64,000 nt of DNA from Bacteroides fragilis (GTDB lineage: Bacteria; Bacteroidota; Bacteroidia; Bacteroidales; Bacteroidaceae). Below are positions 26,872 through 36,136 of this stretch, piece by piece. Each line of letters opens with the position of its first letter. The first letter of the stretch is position 1. The notes under the pieces were generated by a model. It had not been told where the DNA came from, ran no database searches, and saw nothing but the letters and a program-made list of their open reading frames with translations. The stretch is taken from positions 310,001-374,000 of the forward strand of contig NZ_SZUU01000001.1 of NCBI RefSeq assembly GCF_019583405.1. The letters are read 5' to 3'. The position numbers were made by a program, and so were the translations under genes.

Positions 26872-27999
26872 ATGAATATGGAAATTAATCCCTCGGAATA
26901 TAAAATTCTCATTGTAGACGATGTTATGTCCAATGTCCTTTTATTGAAGGTATTGCTGACCAATGAGAAGTTTAACATAGTGACAGCTAGCAATGGGAAT
27001 CAGGCATTGGACCAAGTAAAGAAAGAGAATCCCGACCTGATATTGCTGGATGTGATGATGCCGGATATGAGTGGTTTTGAAGTTTCTCAAAAGTTGAAGG
27101 CGGATCCCGAAGCGGCCCATATTCCGATCATCTTTTTGACCGCACTGAATAGTACCGCCGATATAGTCAAAGGATTTCAGGTAGGCGGCAACGACTTTAT
27201 CTCTAAACCTTTTAATAAAGAAGAACTGATTATTCGGGTCAGTCATCAGATTTCTTTAGTAGCGGCCAAACGTATTATTGAAGCCAAAACGGAGGAACTT
27301 AAAAAGACTATTATCGGGCGTGATAAGCTTTATTCTGTGATTGCCCATGACCTCCGTTCGCCTATGGGATCTATTAAGATGGTGCTTAATATGCTGATTC
27401 TTAGTTTGCCCAAAGAAAAAATCGGTGAAGATATGTATGAGTTGCTGACTATGGCCAATCAGACTACCGAAGATGTGTTTTCGTTGTTAGATAACTTGCT
27501 GAAATGGACAAAAAGCCAGATAGGTAAGCTTAAAGTCGTATATCAGGATATCGACATGGTGGAAGTTGTAGAAGGAGTCGGAGAAATCTTCGCAATGGTT
27601 GCCGGCCTGAAGAATATTCGTTTGCGAATTGAATCGCCGGAATGTCAGGCGGTACACGCCGATATTGATATGATAAAGACGGTAATACGCAATTTAATAA
27701 GCAATGCCATTAAATTCAGTAATGAAGGTTCCGAAGTTCTTATAAAAGTTGAAGAGTCGGATGGAATGTCGGTAGTTAGTGTTAAAGATAGCGGATGTGG
27801 TATTGACGAAGAAAGCCAGAAAAAACTGTTGCATACCGATACACATTTCAGTACATTCGGTACTAATAATGAAGAAGGTTCGGGACTCGGGTTACTTTTG
27901 TGCCAGGATTTTGTTGTGAAAAATGGAGGAAAGTTGTGGTTTACTTCTGTTAAAGATGAAGGTTCAACTTTCTATTTCTCGATTCCACTGAAAAAATAA
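26872..27999 (+). CDS. Orphan hybrid: N-terminal receiver fused to histidine kinase
   Basis: A 375-residue cytoplasmic signalling protein with no membrane segments. The receiver domain (about 10-130) has the acidic pocket IVDDV and the phosphoacceptor Asp in LILLDVMMPD, with the conserved Lys in FISKPF. A linker coiled coil follows (RIIEAKTEELKKT). Then HisKA has the catalytic His in VIAHDLRSPMGSI, and HATPase has N-box NLISNAIKF, G1 DSGCGID and G2 GSGLGLLL. Receiver-before-kinase order means its output is set by another kinase or phosphotransfer protein. No response regulator gene is adjacent. Confidence 0.85.
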   Translation: MNMEINPSEYKILIVDDVMSNVLLLKVLLTNEKFNIVTASNGNQALDQVKKENPDLILLDVMMPDMSGFEVSQKLKADPEAAHIPIIFLTALNSTADIVKGFQVGGNDFISKPFNKEELIIRVSHQISLVAAKRIIEAKTEELKKTIIGRDKLYSVIAHDLRSPMGSIKMVLNMLILSLPKEKIGEDMYELLTMANQTTEDVFSLLDNLLKWTKSQIGKLKVVYQDIDMVEVVEGVGEIFAMVAGLKNIRLRIESPECQAVHADIDMIKTVIRNLISNAIKFSNEGSEVLIKVEESDGMSVVSVKDSGCGIDEESQKKLLHTDTHFSTFGTNNEEGSGLGLLLCQDFVVKNGGKLWFTSVKDEGSTFYFSIPLKK

Positions 28000-28121
28000 G
28001 GATTCGATAGCGATAGAAGAATCGTCTCGAATATAGATTATTCTAATAAAAATGGAGATGTACTCTCATTCACCACAGAGTAAACCTTATCTGTGATATC
28101 TGTGATGTCTTAACATAATAA

Positions 28122-28161
28122 GTAAACCCCGAAAGTTTTTTGTCCAACTTTCGGGGTTTAC
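28122..28161. terminator. Strong bidirectional terminator
   Basis: GTAAACCCCGAAAGTT pairs perfectly with AACTTTCGGGGTTTAC (16 bp) around an 8-base loop that is mostly T. It separates the kinase gene from the convergent AddB-like gene. Confidence 0.85.
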
Positions 28162-28235
28162 TTCATTTCGACACAGCTCTATTTTTTCTATTGCCAGATT
28201 CCGGCGTTATCTTTGGGATTATATGGATAGGGGGA

Positions 28236-31109
28236 TTATCGTTTGCACATTGCTTTAAAATCGCAATATTCACATTTTTTTGTATCCTCAGTTTGAGTGA
28301 ATTCCTCTTTGTCATCGTATATCTCTTCAAGTAATTTCAGGAGACGCTCACGGAATTCATCTTCATAAACCGAAAAATCATCGACTGGCAGTTTAGGCTT
28401 GCGGGCTTCTCCTATTTCAATTACAGGAGAGTAACTATCGGAAGCTGCCCGATGAATATAGAGTAGTGAGGGAGCTACTTTTAGTGCCTGTTGCCGTGTC
28501 ATGATGGCAGCGTATAGGAAAGTTTGGAAGATATAGTTGGGACGTCCTTCGGCAGGTGTGAATAATTGTTCTATATTTGCCGGTACTTTGGGGCTACCTC
28601 CGGTCTTATAGTCCACAATTCGGAGTGTACCTTCTTTGCTATCCATGCGGTCGATGGTACCTCCGATTTTTAGTGATAACTTTCCCACAGGCCCTTCTAT
28701 CTGGATATCCTCCACTACTTCCTGTTCCATACCCATCATTCGGAAAGGGGCGTATTGCAGGTCATTACGCAGCAGTTGGCGGAGATACGAAGTGATAACC
28801 TTTGAGTTTATTAGTTGGATTCCGTTATACTCGGGCTTCTCGTCGATAGGAACATGAAAAAATATTTCTTTAAAAGCTATATCAACGTAGTTTTGAAGAC
28901 GGATATTATCGCGTAATAGGCGTTCAAGATCTTCTTTATGAATATCTCGTTTGTTGGCTGTCAGATCTAAATAAACCAATTGAGCAGAACGGTGGAAGAT
29001 GGTTCCGAACAGGGCGGAGTCAATTTCAGCACTGACTTCATCTGGAGCTTTAAGGCGTGCCACATAACGGAAATAAAACTTCAGCCGACAATCAAGATAG
29101 GTGTTCAATGCTGAAGGCGAAAGTGTTAGGGCATCCGGGTTGCGTGAGAAGTCATAAGTCCGGTATAAACGGTCAATGATTTCCGGAGTTTTTGTAATGC
29201 GAATTTCCTTGCTGTTTTGTGGCGATTGTCCGGATTCGAGATATTCACGGCTGATTTCATGTGGCCATTCAATCAGAAACTGTAACATGAAGCGCGACCA
29301 TTCTCCTCTGTTTAACCCATCTGAAGAGGTGTTATACATTAAGGTTATATTTTCTGCACGTTGAATCAGGCGATAGAAATAATAGGCATAAACTGCATTC
29401 TTATGTTCGATAGTAGTCATGCCGAAAGCTTTGCGTAAATTATAGGGGATGAATGATGACTCACCTCCCGATTTGGGCAATTGACCTTCATTAAGCGATA
29501 GAAGGAGCAAGTTACGGAAGTCGAGGTTACGTGTTTCCAATACTCCCATGATCTGCATTCCTATAGCCGGTTCGCCATGAAAAGGAATGTTGGCTGCATT
29601 CAGTATTTTATTTAATAAACGTTTCAGAGTTTCTATGCGTACCTGCAATTCGTTGTTGTCAACCAGATTGAGCAACCTGTTGACTAATGTGAAACTTTTG
29701 AAGAGAGATTCACGATACAGCTGATTGAAAATGTCATCGCTTTCCTGTTCCTGACGATATAAAACAGATACTTCTTTCAGCAGTTCCGTGATGTAGACAC
29801 AGAGTTCCCGGATGCCATTGCGGGGCGTAAACAATATGTCCAGAAATTTGTCTTTCTTTAATTCGGATGGAAAAGGATAAAAACGGTTGGTTTTTGTAAG
29901 TTCCCGTTGCAGCGGTTCAGCCTTATCTGAGAGGCGGCGGGTATACGGATGTTTCAATACCGTCTGTACAGCGTCATAGATATATCGTCCCGAATCTGTC
30001 TGGTATCCGCTGGTTTGCAGTTCGAGTATGGCGTTGATAAAACTATATACCGGAGTCTGCGCTAACGGAAATCCCATGGTGATATTGACATTTTTTACTT
30101 TCTCCGGTATGGAGTGCAAAACAGGGAGAAGTAAGGCTTCATTGCACAGTACAACGGCATTTTCTTTTTCTTCGTTACTCAGATTCTCATGTATCCATTG
30201 AGGCAGATAACGAGCTTGTGCGTTCTCGGTAGGGGAAGAGATAAAACGAACTTTTTTGGGCTTTATCAATTCATTGAACAATTCGGCAGGAAGCTCATTG
30301 GGGAAGAGCTTGAGATTGCGGTTGATAAATTCTCCGGCCTCATGGCGTTGTTTTTGCCGGGAAGGAAGCTGAGTGTAAAATACGTCATAATCCCAATAAA
30401 AAAGAGCTTTACCCGCATTCTGCAATTGTTGGAAGAAGTGGGTTTCCACCTTGTTCAGTACGTTGAAGCCGACAAATACATAGCAGTCATATTTCAATGA
30501 AGCCGGTTCAAGTTGTTCAATAACGTTTCGGTAGAGCATACCTTCGTAGGCAAATCCTAATTCTTCCAGCTTTTTATGATATCGGCGATAAATATCACCC
30601 AATTTATCCCAAAGAGAAATAAACTTTTCTTTTAACAGTGTTCTCTTTTCGATAGAAAAATTTTGGAAAAATTGCTGGATAGCCTGTTCTTGCTCTTGGT
30701 CGAGAAATTCATAATCATCCATGACATTCTTTAAGTCCTGCAGATTAGTAAATAATTTATCTGCATTAACCAGATTTTTGTCTACATCATCAAAATCACT
30801 GATTAATAACTCACCCCAGAAGTAGAAGTCGTCCAGTGATTCGTCACTATTTGTTTCTTCACGGAATATTTTATAAAGCTCGCATACTAACCGAATCGGA
30901 TCTCCTAATTTTAATACCGATAAATGCTGAAATAATTCGCTGATACTTAAATATGCCGGTGACCAAAGAGGCTGATCGGACTGATTTGCTAAATGTTCAT
31001 TAAAGAATAGACTGGCACGCTTGTTAGGGAATATGATAGCTGTGCGTGACAGATCATTTCCTATTTTAGAGTAAAGGTCCTGCGCGACCAATTGGAGAAA
31101 TGTTTTCAT
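28236..31109 (-). CDS. AddB-like exonuclease/inactive-helicase subunit (PD-(D/E)XK)
   Basis: Subunit of a helicase-nuclease that resects double-strand breaks for RecA-dependent repair. The 957-residue protein starts at the ATG at 31109. It has a degenerate UvrD-type region through the first 600 residues (with the start KIGNDLSRTAIIFPNKRASLF). The C-terminal PD-(D/E)XK nuclease shows GTIFHRSAQL and LRIVDYKTGG. The last residues (CEYCDFKAMC) and an earlier Cys (YLDCRLKFYF) are the four ligands of the AddB-type iron-sulfur cluster. The stop of the AddA-like gene overlaps this start by 4 bases (ATGA). Confidence 0.82.
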   Translation of the reverse strand: MKTFLQLVAQDLYSKIGNDLSRTAIIFPNKRASLFFNEHLANQSDQPLWSPAYLSISELFQHLSVLKLGDPIRLVCELYKIFREETNSDESLDDFYFWGELLISDFDDVDKNLVNADKLFTNLQDLKNVMDDYEFLDQEQEQAIQQFFQNFSIEKRTLLKEKFISLWDKLGDIYRRYHKKLEELGFAYEGMLYRNVIEQLEPASLKYDCYVFVGFNVLNKVETHFFQQLQNAGKALFYWDYDVFYTQLPSRQKQRHEAGEFINRNLKLFPNELPAELFNELIKPKKVRFISSPTENAQARYLPQWIHENLSNEEKENAVVLCNEALLLPVLHSIPEKVKNVNITMGFPLAQTPVYSFINAILELQTSGYQTDSGRYIYDAVQTVLKHPYTRRLSDKAEPLQRELTKTNRFYPFPSELKKDKFLDILFTPRNGIRELCVYITELLKEVSVLYRQEQESDDIFNQLYRESLFKSFTLVNRLLNLVDNNELQVRIETLKRLLNKILNAANIPFHGEPAIGMQIMGVLETRNLDFRNLLLLSLNEGQLPKSGGESSFIPYNLRKAFGMTTIEHKNAVYAYYFYRLIQRAENITLMYNTSSDGLNRGEWSRFMLQFLIEWPHEISREYLESGQSPQNSKEIRITKTPEIIDRLYRTYDFSRNPDALTLSPSALNTYLDCRLKFYFRYVARLKAPDEVSAEIDSALFGTIFHRSAQLVYLDLTANKRDIHKEDLERLLRDNIRLQNYVDIAFKEIFFHVPIDEKPEYNGIQLINSKVITSYLRQLLRNDLQYAPFRMMGMEQEVVEDIQIEGPVGKLSLKIGGTIDRMDSKEGTLRIVDYKTGGSPKVPANIEQLFTPAEGRPNYIFQTFLYAAIMTRQQALKVAPSLLYIHRAASDSYSPVIEIGEARKPKLPVDDFSVYEDEFRERLLKLLEEIYDDKEEFTQTEDTKKCEYCDFKAMCKR

Positions 31110-34100
31110 ACTTTTTCGATTGTTTCTTCTTCTACATACCACAAATAACCTGTGATGTTTTTGTATCCCATTCGGGAGAGGAGCTGCATGTATCCTTTTA
31201 CCTGTTTGTTGTATTTTTTGTTTGCTTTACCAAATTTGAAGTCTACCACAACTACTTGCTCGTTTTTCATCATTACACGATCAGGGCGACGGGTTTGTAA
31301 TACACCTTTGTCTTTGTAAATGATTGCGCACTCGTTGAACAATCTCCATTCACCGGAGTACCACTCTTGTACTTCAGGCAGGGAGAAGGCCTTTACGGTC
31401 AGAGAACGTATTCGTTCTTCCGCTTCTTTGCTGCCGATAATTCCTTCGAATATCAAGCGCTGAATGGCCGGTTCTATGTCATCTCTGGTCTCGATGGCAG
31501 AAAATAAAGTATGCAACAATTGTCCGTGGTTTATGAAGCGGTCATCGGATTCTTCTTCAGAAAGCCCCTTGATAAAATCTGCGGATCGGTTGGACTGTCG
31601 GAATTCTATATCCGGATGCATAGATTCCATATTGACCGGAAGTTTCTCCGGTTTGCGAGTCAGTTTGTTACCTGAATCGATTTTTTTCTCACTTTCGGAT
31701 GGGCAAAGGTCACCTAATTCATATACCTGTTCTTCATCCCATTCCTTATCTAATCTGTTGGCAGCCTGTGGTAGTGCTCCGGTTAGCAATTCGGCCATTG
31801 TATTTCTTTGTCCTTTCCGACTCCAGATAATCAAATTTTTGCCGGCACGTGTAAATGCTACGTAAAGCAGATTCAGATTGTCTACCCATAGTTGCAGGCG
31901 TTCGTGTAAATAATCTGTGCGGTATACTGATTCTGCCATGGCGGAAGAGTAATTTACCGGCACAATATCCAACTCGTTGAAAGGGGCTTCTTGAGGTACG
32001 CACCAGACGAGTTGGTTGTTTGTTTCATTTTCCAGTTTCCAGTCGCAGAAGGGTAGGAGTACCGTATGAAATTCCAGTCCTTTGGATTTATGTATTGAAA
32101 AGATACGTATACCCTCCACTTCGCCACTCGGAATTGTTTTCCCGGATAACGTCTCGTTCCAATATCGTATAAAGCTGTCCGGATCAGAAGAGTGGCTTTG
32201 CAGATAATCAGTTACTGCATCAAAGAAAGCAAATAGGTAAGCGTCCTGTTGTTCAATACGGTGCAGTTCAAATAAACTGAAAAGTTCCTCTAATAGTTCA
32301 TACAGAGGCATCAACCGTAGTTCTGCCATTCGTTCCAGAAAAGCCGGTGGAAATAATTTTTCGGCTTTATGGAGGAGCAGCGAATTGAGATCATACTCCG
32401 AATGAAGTATTTGTAATTGGTAATTAGTGGCCAACTGTGCTTTCACGATCCGATTCTCCGGATCGGAAAGATAGCGCAAGGCATCCAACATCATACAGAT
32501 GGCGAGCGAGGCATCCAGACGGAAGGCTTCGTCAGACACGATCTTATAATTTAGTTGTTTATCGAAGTAATCGGCAATACGCGGAATACTTTTATTCTTT
32601 CTTACGAGAATAGCTATATCGTTCAGTTTAACGCCGGATTGTAACAGATGTTCTACTTCCATTCCCAGGCTGATAAGGGTTTGTTCTGTATAATCGTGTT
32701 CTTCGTCCGGTTCGAGAAACTCTACCTTAACGTATCCTTGTTGTTTGTTTCGGGGGGATTCCTGTTCCACGTCGGCATATGCATTGATCAGAGGCTCACA
32801 AATGCTTCCCAACTGCTTATTATACATTTCGTTGAGATAGTCCACAGCCGCGGAGAATATACTATTGTTGAATCGTATGATATTGGTTTCACTTCGGCGG
32901 TTGGTTTTTAACGTTTCTGTACGGATAGAAAAATATCCAAGTTGCTTGTTCAATCCGTTCAGAATTCCCCAATCGCCGTTTCGCCAACGATAAATAGATT
33001 GCTTGACATCACCTACAATCAAGCTGTCGGCTCCTTGAGACAATCCTTCAAGTAGCAGGAGTTTAAAATTATCCCATTGCATTCGACTGGTGTCTTGAAA
33101 TTCGTCTATCATCACATTGCAGATGTTAGTTCCGATTTTTTCGAAAACAAAAGAGGAATCACCGTCTTTCACTAATTGGTGGAGCAAAGCGTTGGTATCC
33201 GAAAGGAGGAAACGATTGTTTTCACGATTCAGTTGACGTACTTCTTCATCAATATTGGCTAAAAGCCGGACTTTGTTCAGGTGCTGTGTCGACAGTCGGC
33301 AGCTGTTCACTATTCGATTGTTGCGTGAGCGATATTGTTCGGCATTTTGTAGAAGCGGCATTAAGATGGAAGAAGTCAACAATATAATATCCGTATATTG
33401 TTTTGATGTTTTTGCAGCCCAATTAGTCTCGTCATCGAGGCATTTGATTACAGTAGCATTGACTATCTCGTCTCCCAGTATACCGTTTTTTAGTTTATTG
33501 AAATAACTTCCTATTCCTTTGGCTCCGTTCTTTAAATCAGTTGGTTTCAGTGATTGACTGGAAAGTACATTTTCAAACTGTTGAGCGAACTCTTTCATCT
33601 GTTCAAGAGCGGCTGTTTCCATCTCTTTTAATGTCTTACGATAATTATGGATTACATTCGGGTCACGGAGGCGTCGGCGGAGACCATCACCTTTCTCAAT
33701 GTATCCTTCATCAAAAATATTCCGTCCGAAATTTTTGATCTCATCCGAAACATTCCAGCGTTTATCGTCAGCGATACGTTCATCTATATAATCGAGCAGC
33801 CATACCAGTACAGGTGAATTGGGTCCCAACTTTTCAATCATACTGTCCACAGCATCGCTCAATACTTCTACGTTGTTCAGTTCGATATTCAGATTGGGAC
33901 TCAATTCAAGTTCACGAGCCAGATTACGCATGACCGATTGAAAAAAAGAATCAATGGTTTCGACACGGAACCGACTGTAGTCATGAAGCATATAACCCAA
34001 AGCTATGCCTGCCGTTGTTCGTATCTCGTCTTCCGAATGTCCTGTCTCGGCAATTATGCGTTTTAGATAGGCATCCGAATCCGGATCGCCTATCTGTATT

Positions 34101-34279
34101 CCATATAATTGACTAAGAATACGCTCCTTCATTTCAGCAGTAGCTTTATTAGTAAAGGTTACTGCTAAAATCTGGCGATAGGCGCGCGGATTCCGGATTA
34201 GTAACTTGATATATTCAACAGCCAGGGTGAAGGTTTTTCCGGACCCGGCGGAGGCTTTATAGACAATGAGTTCGCTCAT
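31106..34279 (-). CDS. AddA-like UvrD-family helicase-nuclease
   Basis: The motor and second nuclease of the AddAB-type break-resection enzyme, 1,057 residues. UvrD motifs are all visible: Walker A ASAGSGKTFTLA at the N-terminus, TFTNKATAEMKERIL, Walker B VMIDEFQDTS, motif III VGDVKQSIYRWR, motif V SIHKSKGLEFHTV and motif VI LLYVAFTRAGKN. The C-terminal nuclease has DRVMM...VVVVDFKFGK. It is the first gene of the two-gene operon and lies 23 bp from the hexosaminidase gene, which is also on this strand upstream. Confidence 0.85.
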   Translation of the reverse strand: MSELIVYKASAGSGKTFTLAVEYIKLLIRNPRAYRQILAVTFTNKATAEMKERILSQLYGIQIGDPDSDAYLKRIIAETGHSEDEIRTTAGIALGYMLHDYSRFRVETIDSFFQSVMRNLARELELSPNLNIELNNVEVLSDAVDSMIEKLGPNSPVLVWLLDYIDERIADDKRWNVSDEIKNFGRNIFDEGYIEKGDGLRRRLRDPNVIHNYRKTLKEMETAALEQMKEFAQQFENVLSSQSLKPTDLKNGAKGIGSYFNKLKNGILGDEIVNATVIKCLDDETNWAAKTSKQYTDIILLTSSILMPLLQNAEQYRSRNNRIVNSCRLSTQHLNKVRLLANIDEEVRQLNRENNRFLLSDTNALLHQLVKDGDSSFVFEKIGTNICNVMIDEFQDTSRMQWDNFKLLLLEGLSQGADSLIVGDVKQSIYRWRNGDWGILNGLNKQLGYFSIRTETLKTNRRSETNIIRFNNSIFSAAVDYLNEMYNKQLGSICEPLINAYADVEQESPRNKQQGYVKVEFLEPDEEHDYTEQTLISLGMEVEHLLQSGVKLNDIAILVRKNKSIPRIADYFDKQLNYKIVSDEAFRLDASLAICMMLDALRYLSDPENRIVKAQLATNYQLQILHSEYDLNSLLLHKAEKLFPPAFLERMAELRLMPLYELLEELFSLFELHRIEQQDAYLFAFFDAVTDYLQSHSSDPDSFIRYWNETLSGKTIPSGEVEGIRIFSIHKSKGLEFHTVLLPFCDWKLENETNNQLVWCVPQEAPFNELDIVPVNYSSAMAESVYRTDYLHERLQLWVDNLNLLYVAFTRAGKNLIIWSRKGQRNTMAELLTGALPQAANRLDKEWDEEQVYELGDLCPSESEKKIDSGNKLTRKPEKLPVNMESMHPDIEFRQSNRSADFIKGLSEEESDDRFINHGQLLHTLFSAIETRDDIEPAIQRLIFEGIIGSKEAEERIRSLTVKAFSLPEVQEWYSGEWRLFNECAIIYKDKGVLQTRRPDRVMMKNEQVVVVDFKFGKANKKYNKQVKGYMQLLSRMGYKNITGYLWYVEEETIEKV

Positions 34280-34302
34280 TCACAGTTTGTATTGGATAAT
34301 GA

Positions 34303-35880
34303 TTATTTTCTTTTTACTACTTCGAATGGTGCACGTATTGAAACGCCTTTTTTCATTAAGTTAGTCAGATTGGGATATAAACGCTCTTTAAAAGAATCCC
34401 AATTGCGATGCTCCATTTGGGTCCATCCTGCTTCTGCCAGTGCCAGACCGCGGGGATAGGTCATATATGTCACTCGGTTAATGTCCTTTATTGCTTCTCC
34501 CCAGAGTGTTCCCATTACTCCCAGAATGTGTGCCTGTTCTGCTGAGGGTTTTCCGTATCCCGGATCAAACTGATAACATGTTTCGAGTGTAGTTACTGGC
34601 ATTCCCCAGTTATTAAATTCCGGAAGATCTCCTTTGAACTGCGGATAATCCAGATATGCAAATTCTCCCGGAGCCATAATTAGAGAGTTTCCATGTTGTT
34701 GGGTCAGTTTTTGGCAAATCGGTGTCAATCCGTGTCGCCAGCTCACAAGTGTTACATTTTTAGGGTAAGGGAACAGATAATCGTTGGCCGGCATGCGAAT
34801 GTTATCTAATTCACACCAGAGAATAGGGTCTTTTCCATCAGCCTCTACGAAACTGAGCATACGGCTGAAAAAAGGAATCATTAATTGGGAAGCCTTTTCG
34901 TATTTCAGTTCCTTCATCATCTTTTGGCAGCGTTCACATTTGGTCCAGTTCTTTTCTATAACTGCTTCGTCACCACCCAGGTGGATATAACGTGAAGGAA
35001 AGAGAGCACTTACTTCATCAATAATATCTTTGTACACTTCGTATACTTTTTCATTATTGGCACAAAGCATCAAGTTTACAGTCTCACCTACGTTCTTTGC
35101 AATGGTATCGGTGTGTGTACATCCCAGTTCTGGATAAGCAGCTAATACAGCGACAGTATGTCCCGGAATATCCAATTCCGGCACTATTTCAACATGGCGT
35201 TCGGCTGCATAACGAATCAGGTCGGTCAACTCTTCTTGAGTATAAAAAGATTGTCCTGCGGTAAGTTTCGGATGCTTTTTAATTTCGATTCTCCACCCTT
35301 GATCATCTGTCAGGTGGAGTTGAAGCACATTATATTTGTAGCGTACCATCTGATCGATGTAGAACTTTACATCTTCTATTGGTAAAAAATGCCGGGCAGG
35401 GTCTAACATTAAAGCTCGATAGCCAAAGCGAGGGGCATCATCAATACTGATAGGAGTCATTTCTTTCCGATTGGTGGCGCATACATCTCCCAAGAGAACT
35501 TGATCGACAGTCATTACACCATAGAAAACGGCTGCTGCACTGGCTCCGCTAATGGTCATTCCTTTCTGGTCAACTTTGAGTTGATAATGTTCTTTTCCTT
35601 CCAATTGTGGATCAATAATTAACCGGATGGGGGATTGGCGAGAGCCGGAAAGGGGAATGTCTACTTGCATGCGGTCTTTCAGTATACTTTGCAGGGTAGT
35701 AGCTGCAAATTTTAATTCGGGTTGTCCGGGGTGAATCGTGATGTTCTTACCTGTTAAGCTGAAAGGCTTACTTTGGACTTGCTCTATGTGATTGGGCATA
35801 GGCAACAGGGCTGAACGATTGTTTTGTGCGGTTGCTGTAAAAGCAAACAAGAGTAAAATCAGTCCTAAATAGTTTTTCAT
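34303..35880 (-). CDS. Beta-N-acetylhexosaminidase, glycoside hydrolase family 20
   Basis: Removes terminal N-acetylglucosamine or N-acetylgalactosamine from glycans by substrate-assisted catalysis. The 525-residue protein has a signal peptide (1-18, ending TATAQ), an N-terminal GH20b-like domain (about 20-150) and the catalytic barrel. The catalytic Asp-Glu pair is D304-E305 in HLGGDEA, and the barrel begins RFGYRALMLDPARHF. No lipobox, so it is periplasmic. Upstream and divergent is a secreted protease, then a SusC/SusD pair; together these could process glycoproteins. Confidence 0.88.
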   Translation of the reverse strand: MKNYLGLILLLFAFTATAQNNRSALLPMPNHIEQVQSKPFSLTGKNITIHPGQPELKFAATTLQSILKDRMQVDIPLSGSRQSPIRLIIDPQLEGKEHYQLKVDQKGMTISGASAAAVFYGVMTVDQVLLGDVCATNRKEMTPISIDDAPRFGYRALMLDPARHFLPIEDVKFYIDQMVRYKYNVLQLHLTDDQGWRIEIKKHPKLTAGQSFYTQEELTDLIRYAAERHVEIVPELDIPGHTVAVLAAYPELGCTHTDTIAKNVGETVNLMLCANNEKVYEVYKDIIDEVSALFPSRYIHLGGDEAVIEKNWTKCERCQKMMKELKYEKASQLMIPFFSRMLSFVEADGKDPILWCELDNIRMPANDYLFPYPKNVTLVSWRHGLTPICQKLTQQHGNSLIMAPGEFAYLDYPQFKGDLPEFNNWGMPVTTLETCYQFDPGYGKPSAEQAHILGVMGTLWGEAIKDINRVTYMTYPRGLALAEAGWTQMEHRNWDSFKERLYPNLTNLMKKGVSIRAPFEVVKRK

Positions 35881-35908
35881 GGGTTTAATTTATTAATTAG
35901 TTTCGTGG

Positions 35909-35916
35909 CAAATATA
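35909..35916 (-). promoter_or_regulatory. -7 promoter box of the hexosaminidase gene
   Basis: TATATTTG on the minus strand (CAAATATA on plus), a full -7 match, 28 bases before the start codon. The region where a -33 box is expected is only a partial match. Confidence 0.45.
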
Positions 35917-36076
35917 CTGCTTTTGTACGAGAAAACGGACACTTCAGCACAGAAAGAGAGTATGCCGGCACTTTCTTTTCGATTAGATTTTTGCATAAAA
36001 ATGTGAGATTTATTCGAGGAATAGAGAAAAAAAACAAAAATGTATCATTCCTATTAGGTAATATGAGCTATTTTGT

Positions 36077-36084
36077 TACCTTTG
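36077..36084 (+). promoter_or_regulatory. -7 promoter box of the metalloprotease gene
   Basis: TACCTTTG is a full match to TAnnTTTG, 52 bases before the ATG at 36137. It supports starting there and not at the GTG at 36119. No clear -33 box. Confidence 0.45.
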
Positions 36085-36136
36085 CGCCCCCTTATTCCAT
36101 AGCGTAGAATAAGGTTAAGTGCTAATTAGATTTAAC

